From: Lactuca virosa
Lineage: Eukaryota > Streptophyta > Magnoliopsida > Asterales > Asteraceae
DNA length: 64,000 nucleotides
Assembly (NCBI GenBank): GCA_928212115.1
Contig: CAKMRJ010000001.1
Location: forward strand, 188,132,414-188,196,413
Reading direction: 5' to 3'
Part shown: positions 57,690-64,000 of the stretch, piece after piece
Layout of the letters: each line of letters starts with the position of its first letter
How positions within the stretch are numbered: position 1 is the stretch's first letter
Made by a program: the position numbers and the translations under genes
The notes under the pieces: generated by a model
Told to the model about the DNA's origin: nothing
The model's input: only the letters and a program-made list of their open reading frames with translations
Databases searched by the model: none

Positions 57690-58115
57690 TGTAAGTCCCC
57701 AATCTGCTTGTGTATCAATCAGATCCGTTTGATGGTGCGGAATCCCAATCAAACGGATGATGCCACATCAAATTAGAAGAGAAGGAGAAGAAGAAGATGA
57801 TGAATCTTGTATGATTTGATTAGAATGAAGATCCAAATACAAGATTCACAAACAAACAAACACACTTAAGCTCCTTTCTTCTCTCTAACTTTCTCTCTCT
57901 ATAATATGGTCTCTCCCTTAGCCTTACGCCCTCACACATGCACTCCTCACCCTATATATAGTAGACATGGGTCGTACACGGGTTTACGGCCGTAAACCCG
58001 TTTACGGCCGTACACACCAACCTGGCCGTGAACACAGCCGCAAACACATATTACGCTTCAGAAAAATACAGTTGTCGAGAAAAGCAAAGTATAAACCATA
58101 ATTTTATACCCAACA
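57690..58115 (-). repeat. E13 3' LTR (426 bp)
   Basis: The plus strand reads TGTAAGTCCCCAATCTGC to ATACCCAACA. The palindrome GGGTTTACGGCCGTAAACCC-type cluster at 57978-58012 lies just upstream (element sense) of the TATA box (57952-57961, reverse). Confidence 0.88.
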
Positions 58116-59278
58116 ATCTCCCCCTTTGTTTATAGCTTTCTTTTCTAATGGACCGAACAAACTCCCCTAAAAAGTAGCTGGCTTTTCTTGTCAATCTTCA
58201 TTGGGAGCTTGGCCTCAACATTTATCTTCAAATTCTTCACAACTTCAAGATGAACATGGTGAATCTTCAATAAATGACTTCATCTTGAGCACTTGGGCTT
58301 TTCTTCAGAATTTGGCATTGAACGCATGTTGGGTGGGGAGGCTTCTTGATCAGATTCTTGACAGATAGCGCTTTCAGCTTGAAAATCTTCAGAGAGAAAA
58401 TCAGAGAGAACTAAACTTCTGGATCACTTCAGCAGGTTCATAGATAGTAGCAAATTGATTGAGGAGGCTTCAATGCAATCTGTCACATAATCTTCGAACA
58501 CAGCTTAACCTTGCTTCTGGGGTGGTTGAATGTTGAAAGAATAATCTTCATTTCTTGCTCCTTCGAATGAGAATTCTTCGATGATCACGGACGATGCCTT
58601 GGCTCAGAAATTTTCGACAAAGACACCATGAGTTTCATCTACATCTGAATTCACTTTTAAGACAAAACAAAACTAAAAGAAAACTTAGCACACAATATTT
58701 TTGAATTTTTCAGATTTTCCGAAAAAAAAAAGAAACAAAAATATTTTTGAATTCTTGGATTTTTGTTTGATTTTTGAATTTTCTGATTTTTGTTTGATTT
58801 TTTTTTAAATTTTCTGATTTTTGTTTGATTTTTGATATTTTTAATTCTCCACCTAAATTTGTGCATAGAGGAAAACTATGAACAAATTTAACAAAAACAA
58901 AAATATTTGGTATCAAAGTTGTCAGGCAATCCAATATCGTTTATCTACACACACCTGCATGTTTAGATCTGGTCAATCACTGGTATTGTGATCCACTTAA
59001 ACACAAAGGATGTTGACAAATTGGACAGATTATAAGTAACAAGTCATTGTGATATATTTTCCTAAATGAACATTTAGCTAACGACGACCAAGGATATTAT
59101 TGTCCACTTAAATTAATCAGCGAGATCTATAGAAAACCTCTAAACGGTTCATTTTTAGTTGCACTAGAACGTGTTCCCCACTTCCCGGTATACCCTAGTT
59201 ATCAAGAACTTCCAATGAACTCCTTACTTTAGCTGAGTAAACAATTATTAAGGAGGAAGTCATATTTAGAAATAGGTG

Positions 59279-59334
59279 CATATGTTGTGTCCCAGGTTGG
59301 ATCTCTTTCAATCAAGCAGAGGGGACAACATATG
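59279..59334 (-). ncRNA. Stem-loop 3 of E13 array
   Basis: CATATGTTGT (59279-59288) pairs with ACAACATATG (59325-59334). Inner stem TTGAA/TCCAA in element sense: where E6 has T-G, this copy has T-A; one mismatch elsewhere. Confidence 0.6.
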
Positions 59335-59371
59335 GCTAACTAGGATAGAGGGATTGAGAGGTAGAATATTG

Positions 59372-59426
59372 CATATGTTGTGTACCAGGTCGGATCATTT
59401 TAATCATGTAGAGGAGACAACATATG
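59372..59426 (-). ncRNA. Stem-loop 2 of E13 array
   Basis: CATATGTTGT (59372-59381) pairs with ACAACATATG (59417-59426). The outer stem is perfect; the inner stem is weakened. Confidence 0.55.
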
Positions 59427-59479
59427 ACTAACAGATAGAATGAATTTCTTAGATAAGGAGGTGCGTAGAAATAGAGTTG

Positions 59480-59535
59480 CATATGTTGCATTCCAGGGCG
59501 GATCTCTTCCAATCACGCAGAGGAAGCAACATATC
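59480..59535 (-). ncRNA. Stem-loop 1 of E13 array
   Basis: CATATGTTGC (59480-59489) pairs with GCAACATATC (59526-59535), 9 of 10 bases. It keeps the G-C inner pair that distinguishes stem-loop 1 from 2 and 3 in E6. Confidence 0.55.
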
Positions 59536-60194
59536 ACTGACAGACAGAAAGTAAGAAAATAATTTCCTACAGACCTACTTTATCAGAACCATAATTAAGG
59601 ACATAAGTCCGTACATCAAGGAAGAGTTTAGCCACAGTTCTAGATGCGTATTAATTTAGGGTATCTCATGGGTTCTCGTGTTTATCTCACTGCTCAATCT
59701 ACCCGAGCGTCGTATGGTCAGTCCAAATGAAACTATCTAAGTCTATATTTGTCAATTCCTTTCAATTTTCAAACTGAGTCTAGTCCTTTTGAATCCTTTG
59801 TGTCTACCAGCACATTGAATATAGAGTCTAGACAATTCGGCTTAGTGCATTACACGCATCATAAATTGCCCCTTAGCACTATACTTCATATCACTTCCCA
59901 AAACAACCTACTAAAGAAAGACAGATAAGGAAATAAAAAATTGTCTTCAAAATGAATCAGTTTAAGATAAGCTCAGGAGTATAGAGAAGAAAACTCAAAC
60001 CGTAAGTCACCGATTGAACTTGCATCCAGAAGGTCTGAGAACAGCACGGATAATCTCAGAACATATCCGAAAATTCTTCACATCGTTAAGCACAAACCCT
60101 ATGAGTGATCCCTTCCTTTATTCCTTTCCCGCAAAGGGCACATACTCTCAAACAAAGTTTTGAGTGTTGTACAGTTGAGAGATGCCTCCTATCA

Positions 60195-60265
60195 TGTGCC
60201 TGGAACATCCACTACCAACAAACCGAAGTCTGATGATATGCCTCCATAGATACTCCGACACAGAG
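60195..60265 (-). pseudogene. E13 protease remnant, active-site Asp lost
   Basis: Reverse reading RFVGSGCSRHMIGGISQLYN. The catalytic DSG is GSG (Asp to Gly). It ends at the same stop and deletion point as E6. Confidence 0.7.
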
Positions 60266-60270
60266 CTGAA

Positions 60271-61740
60271 TTAGTTGGTCTTTGGAACCCATTCCATTTT
60301 CAAACTGGATTGACCTTTGTCATCTGTGCAAGGAACTCTCTCCCATGACATATCCTGCTTATCACAAACAGAAGATGTAGAAATATTAGAATCATTAGAT
60401 GATTTGGGAGATTGAACCTTTGGTACCCATTTGTAGTTGGGTTTAACCCATTTCTTGTTTGATCGGATGGGTGGCTCAGTACTTGCTTTTGAACAGAAAG
60501 CCGATCGTTGAGATGACTTTGACCTAACCGGTCTTGATTTCACTGGAGCATCTCTTGGATTGGACTTCTTGGCCGACATTCCCTTCTTGCCCTTGGGATT
60601 TTGATTCTTGGCCTTTTGCGCGTTCTAGTTGCCATTGTCTGAACGTGACCTTGAGGGGTTTCTTTTGGAAAATCTCCCTCTTGGCGCGTTCTGCCACCCA
60701 TGTGCAGAGTAGGGAACGTATGCGCGATTTGGAAAATTTCTGGCAATGTGTCCAGGTGTTCCACAGTGAAATCAAGTCTTTTTCTTCACTGAGAAGTTGT
60801 TTCTTCCTGCCCCTGGTGGCGTGTCCTTGCCTTGTTCCTGGTTGTTCCAACATGCACACTTGCAGCAGGCTGGCTGTTTCACTTGATTTGGTGGCCTATA
60901 TTTCTCAACAGCAGGTTGATCAGAAGCAACTGAGTTCGAAGCAACATATTCAGAGTTGAAGGAGACATTGGTTTGTTCAATAGTTTTCTCCTTGTTCTCA
61001 TCTTCCGTTACTTTACCTGCACAAGAAGTAGAAGCATTAGAATCGTTCAGCTCAACACTTTCTGGCACAACCACGACAGAATTATCAAAGATATCATCAA
61101 ATATATCAAAAAAATTGAAGTCATCAGACTTTTTATTATCAGGCACACTCTCTTCAGCTTCTTGCTTTAATTGACTTAAAGATTGATCTGCATGGGAAGT
61201 AGAAACATTAGTATTTTCAACATTAATACTACCTCCTAACACAAATCCATATTTAAGAAATGGCTCTATGTCCATCTCTTCTTCAGCCAATGGCATAAAC
61301 TGATAATTATGATTAAAAGGAGGAGGCACTTTATCATATCCTAAACCCTTTTGCTGGTTATTTTTGAATTGCAAATTATGTTCTATCATGGACGCAACTA
61401 CTTCACTTGACACATCAAATTTTCGAAAATTAAAATCTGCATTTTCAAATTTGTTTTTCAATGTGTCAAGCTCAGCAGTTAACTCAGCAAGTTCTTCAGT
61501 CACAAATCTATAATTGGCATACTTATTGCTATACTCTTCCTGAAGTTTTCGAAAATCATTTCTTTTTTATTCTAATTGAGCTTTTAGAGGTTTTTGTCCT
61601 TTCCTGAATTGATATCCTTCGTATTTTAGGTCCTCGTTCTCTCTACGTAATAATTCGATATGCTCAAGTAAATTTTTAACATTATCAATGCATGTTTGAG
61701 AATAATACATTTCATTGACTTTGGTGTTTGAAGAACTCAT
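60271..61740 (-). pseudogene. E13 Sirevirus-type gag, broken
   Basis: Start ATG at 61740 (MSSSNTKVNE), intact where E6 has a stop. The coiled-coil part is interrupted by a TAA near 61570; the 243-codon stretch 61503-60772 covers the rest of the coiled coil, KVPPPFNHNY, the acidic middle, and the Cys cluster CCKCACW. The zinc knuckle near 60770-60725 is destroyed: first Cys is a stop and last Cys is Phe (HCGTPGHIARNF). A frame change follows; the basic tail reaches MSWERVP, then CTDDKGQ and WVPKTN, with a stop at 60271. About the same length and layout as E6 gag. Cannot bind zinc as written. Confidence 0.78.
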
Positions 61741-62082
61741 TGTTTATAAAAAAATGCCCTTTGACTAAAAACTCAAAAGTCAACCTTAAAAGTCAAATTT
61801 AAAAAGTCAAACTTAAAATTCAAACTTAAAAATTAAATTTGAAAATTTGAAAGTTAAAAGAAAAGGTCAAAGTTTTATGTCAAAGGTCAAATTTTGCAAG
61901 TCAAAGTCAAAATTTGAGGTCAAAGGTCAATTTAGAAATTTAAAAATTAAAAGCTAAAATTTTTGGAAGAAAATAGAATTTAAAAATCAGAGAAATTTGA
62001 ATTTTAGGCTAAAAGTGTCAAATTTTGCGAAATTAGTCGAACTGGAGAAGCCTTTTGAATTAAAACGCAAAGGTTTAAATCA

Positions 62083-62180
62083 ACAAGCAGTCTAGCCCAA
62101 CTGGTAAGACGCCTTTCTTGTGGATGCGGGTGACCAGGGTTCGAAACCTGGCAGCCCCAAAATTGGTTCCCCCTTTTTTT
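62083..62180 (+). other. Antisense tRNA-like Pol III unit in E13
   Basis: A box TAGCCCAACTGG (62093-62104) fits the consensus fully; B box GGTTCGAAACC (62138-62148) follows 33 bases later, the tRNA spacing; a run of seven T at 62174-62180 ends the unit. Antisense to E13, at the same place as the unit in E6. Acceptor arms do not pair, so it is not a normal tRNA. Confidence 0.6.
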
Positions 62181-62614
62181 AAATGAACGCAGTGCGAACT
62201 TCAGACCCTATGCCAGGCTGACCACGAATCCGAGGCGAGGACCGCAAACCCCGACTGTACACAAGTCATGTAACGATCCTTACTAGGTCTCTCTATAATC
62301 GCTTGGTGTATACAAGTAATGTATAATTAAGATTGGTAAGACCTTTGACTGAGCAACCCTGCCTTAAATCCACAACCAAACGAGGAACAGGAAATGAGGC
62401 GGGATTACTCACTCTAAGTCTATAAATCTTAATTATAAATGACCCTTATGTATACACTAAGTCATCATAGCTTACCTGTTAGGGTTTCAAATTTTATATG
62501 AATGTTTTGATTTAATTTGAACGGGAGAGTACTCATAATTATAGATAATTATTGGGGTTTGGAAGCGTACTAAAAATATAGCAGGGTTCTTTGATGCCTT
62601 CCCATGCATTGGGG

Positions 62615-63211
62615 TCAAACACCTCCTGCTCCCTCGTCGTTCTTATCTGTTGGACAGTCCCTCTTGTAATGTCCTATTTCACCACAAAGGTGACATATTG
62701 GAATGGTTTCAACATTGGTAGTTGAAGTGATGAACTCAACCGGAGTTCTACAGATGTGGGCGGTGTGCCGCTTCAGGTTGCATCTATTGCGATGCAGGTC
62801 TCGGCAAACTCCATGATGATGGTAGTTGCACTTGCTGCCGTGTGGGAGGTTTCCTAAGTACGGCGTGGTCGGTGCTGGAATAACAGGGCTGATGGGGGAA
62901 TTGACTTCCCCAGTTCGCTGCCCTCTGTTAGGTTCTTCAGTTGAACAACTCCTTTTGTTGTTCTCGAACTTTCGTTTCAGGAGATTAGGCTTAAGTTTAG
63001 AAGTGTTCTCACAAATAGGTACTCGTTGCTGTACTTGGTTATCACTATGATTGGGATTGCAGATAGTATTACCACTAACATTTGCGTTGTTAGCATTAAG
63101 GTGTGCCATGACAGCTGCTACAGCTGCTGTGACTGCAGCTTGAAACGTAGCCGAATCTATTTAAAGAATTGGTGTTTTGCTGGTGGGTTGGTTATGTTTC
63201 TTCGGAGGCAT
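62615..63211 (-). pseudogene. E14 gypsy gag lacking its central domain
   Basis: Start ATG at 63211 (MPPKKHNQPTSK), a TAA soon after, then DSATFQAAVTAAVAAVMAHLN, the N-terminus usual for plant gypsy gag. From the Met at 63109 it is open for 164 codons: a basic segment, then CNYHHHGVCRDLHRNRCNLKRH (a degraded first knuckle; the expected second Cys is Arg) and an intact second knuckle CHLCGEIGHYKRDC (C-x2-C-x4-H-x4-C). The ~200-residue capsid core normally between these parts is missing. Stop at 62615. Confidence 0.7.
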
Positions 63212-64000
63212 GATTCTGTTACATGATAAGAAAATGAGCTCGTGAGTGACTATCGTTGGCTCTAGATGTATTCTAATAATTTGTATCTACATATAAATCT
63301 TTCGTTTTGTTATACTGTTCTCAATGATTCGACCTGCATCCCTATGATGCAGTCCTGGTAAGGAGCAGAAATAAGTTTCTAGAATGAACCGAGTGTCATC
63401 CGAACTAAGTTACCTTCGATTGGTGGATATCTTTTTCCAACTTTCGAAAAGATTTGAAAACAATTCATAATAGTGTCTACATAAAATAGACTTATGAGTT
63501 TGAGAAGTAATCAGTTGAGATTTCGTGATCCGATTTATTGTTATTATCCGTGATAGGAAAAGAAGATAAGCTCAAAACCTAATGTGAGTAATGTAAACAC
63601 TAACTCACTAGGTTGTATTATTTATTAGTTATTACTTAGATAAAAAGGCGCTCAAAAACTTCACATGAATCACGCGTGGTTTTCCTCTGTTCTATGTTCT
63701 ATTCTGCGCAGTACTGATTTGTTCTCTCCTGGTATCTATAGGGTGTCCTTCTCCTCCTTAGGTATATTGAATTCCTGAGCTGTCTTACTTCCGATTCTGA
63801 CACTGATCCCCATTACTTCGTAATGAAGATTTTGAATCTCGGAAGTTCATGTGCATCTCTCATTGGTGTCCTTAATAGGGTAAGGGCACTAAATGATTTC
63901 TATATTTTCTTTATTTCTCATCTGTTTCTTTCTCAAAATTCTCCTAATGAAATTATGTTGGATCCTCCTTGACTCTTCTATTGATTGTTGGAGTGACAAA
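63212..64000 (-). other. E14 leader
   Basis: Non-coding sequence upstream of the E14 gag. I see no primer site or LTR end before the window edge. Confidence 0.4.

Larger units (their letters stand above)
58127..60190 (-). other. E13 3' non-coding region
   Basis: Counterpart of 18721-20804. Contains the A/T-rich low-complexity part (58690-58850) and the three stem-loops. No coding content. Confidence 0.65.
57690..62268 (-). mobile_element. E13: second Sirevirus-derived gag-only element
   Basis: Reverse-oriented copy of the E6 family. 3' LTR 57690-58115, double polypurine tract, three stem-loops (59279-59535), protease remnant, gag (60271-61740), antisense tRNA-like unit (62083-62180), GC-rich leader. 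The 5' LTR is absent because a TGTAACGATCC boundary at 62269 begins other sequence (E14). Left flank GCATG (57685-57689); the partner is not in the window. It shares the pol deletion point with E6. Confidence 0.85.
62269..64000 (-). mobile_element. E14: Ty3/gypsy gag-deletion derivative, 5' end outside window
   Basis: Begins TGTAACGATCCTTACTAGG at 62269, a typical LTR-type edge, immediately after E13 leader sequence, so E14 probably inserted in E13. A minus-strand gag (63211-62615) and a leader (63212-64000) follow. No pol is seen. The inner boundary of the presumed LTR is not clear. Confidence 0.5.

Noticed and set aside
56191..57702. Possible host gene in the E4 right part (ORFs of 64-93 codons)
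   Set aside because: No domain, no consistent frame, no splice-like arrangement; flanked directly by retroelement boundaries.
62083..62180. A functional tRNA gene
   Set aside because: A and B boxes are good, but the acceptor and anticodon stems do not pair.
62269..62614. A complete short LTR of E14
   Set aside because: Only the TGTAACG edge is visible; I find no CA end or polypurine tract, so no LTR is called.
1..64000. CRISPR arrays, operons, ribosome-binding sites or other prokaryotic features
   Set aside because: None seen; the window is eukaryotic retrotransposon DNA and the direct repeats are LTRs, minisatellites and microsatellites.

Overview
The window is repeat-rich plant nuclear DNA and I find no host gene in it. 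Almost every base belongs to an LTR retrotransposon: Ty1/copia elements (including Sirevirus-type), Ty3/gypsy elements and non-autonomous derivatives. AT-rich intergenic sequence, LTRs of up to 2.6 kb, Sirevirus elements and 5-bp target-site duplications (TSDs) all point to a large-genome eudicot. The general look of the families suggests Asteraceae, but that is a low-confidence guess. No coding region is intact.

Layout, with working names E1-E14. E1 (before base 1 to 6113, +) is a decayed copia element inserted in the protease of E2 (6114-7889, -), a truncated relative. E3 (7890-10324, -) is a gypsy remnant with gag, leader and part of an LTR. E4 (+) starts inside the E3 LTR at 10325 and was itself split by E5: its left part is 10325-13578 and its right part 56239-57689. 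E5 (-, gypsy, 2.6-kb LTRs) runs from 13579 to 56238 and is marked by a TGTTC duplication on both sides. E5 carries three insertions. E6 (15816-21251, +) is a Sirevirus-derived gag-only element in its 3' LTR. E7 (22096-28842, +) is a coding-free element with 2.6-kb LTRs, sitting in the integrase codons. E8 (30067-36661, -) is a decayed copia in the RNase H region. E8 holds E9 (36662 to about 54884, +), a Sirevirus with a third ORF. E9 holds E10 (40356-47839, +), a young copia element of the same family as E1, E2 and E8. One large deletion that joined E9 to the middle of the E5 5' LTR near 54885 would explain the missing ends of E5, E8 and E9. To the right, E13 (57690 to about 62268, -) is a second copy of the E6 family, and E14 (about 62269-64000, -) is a gypsy gag-deletion derivative.

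The insertion order can be read from the sequence: E3, then E4, E5, E8, E9 and E10, six levels deep. Four perfect or near-perfect duplications and one empty site support parts of it.

The most unusual signals are non-coding. E6 and E13 both carry an ordered array of three stem-loops in the 3' non-coding region, with base changes that keep the pairing. The same two elements carry an antisense tRNA-like unit with A box, B box and T-run terminator in the 5' leader. A separate stem-loop of almost constant loop length (43-44 nt) lies in the leaders of three gypsy-type elements (E3, E4, E7). The copia family carries a paired palindromic motif in its leader at fixed 81-82 bp spacing. E6 and E13 share the same pol deletion, so that family appears to have spread as a gag-only parasite. 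All alignments and counts here were made by eye.
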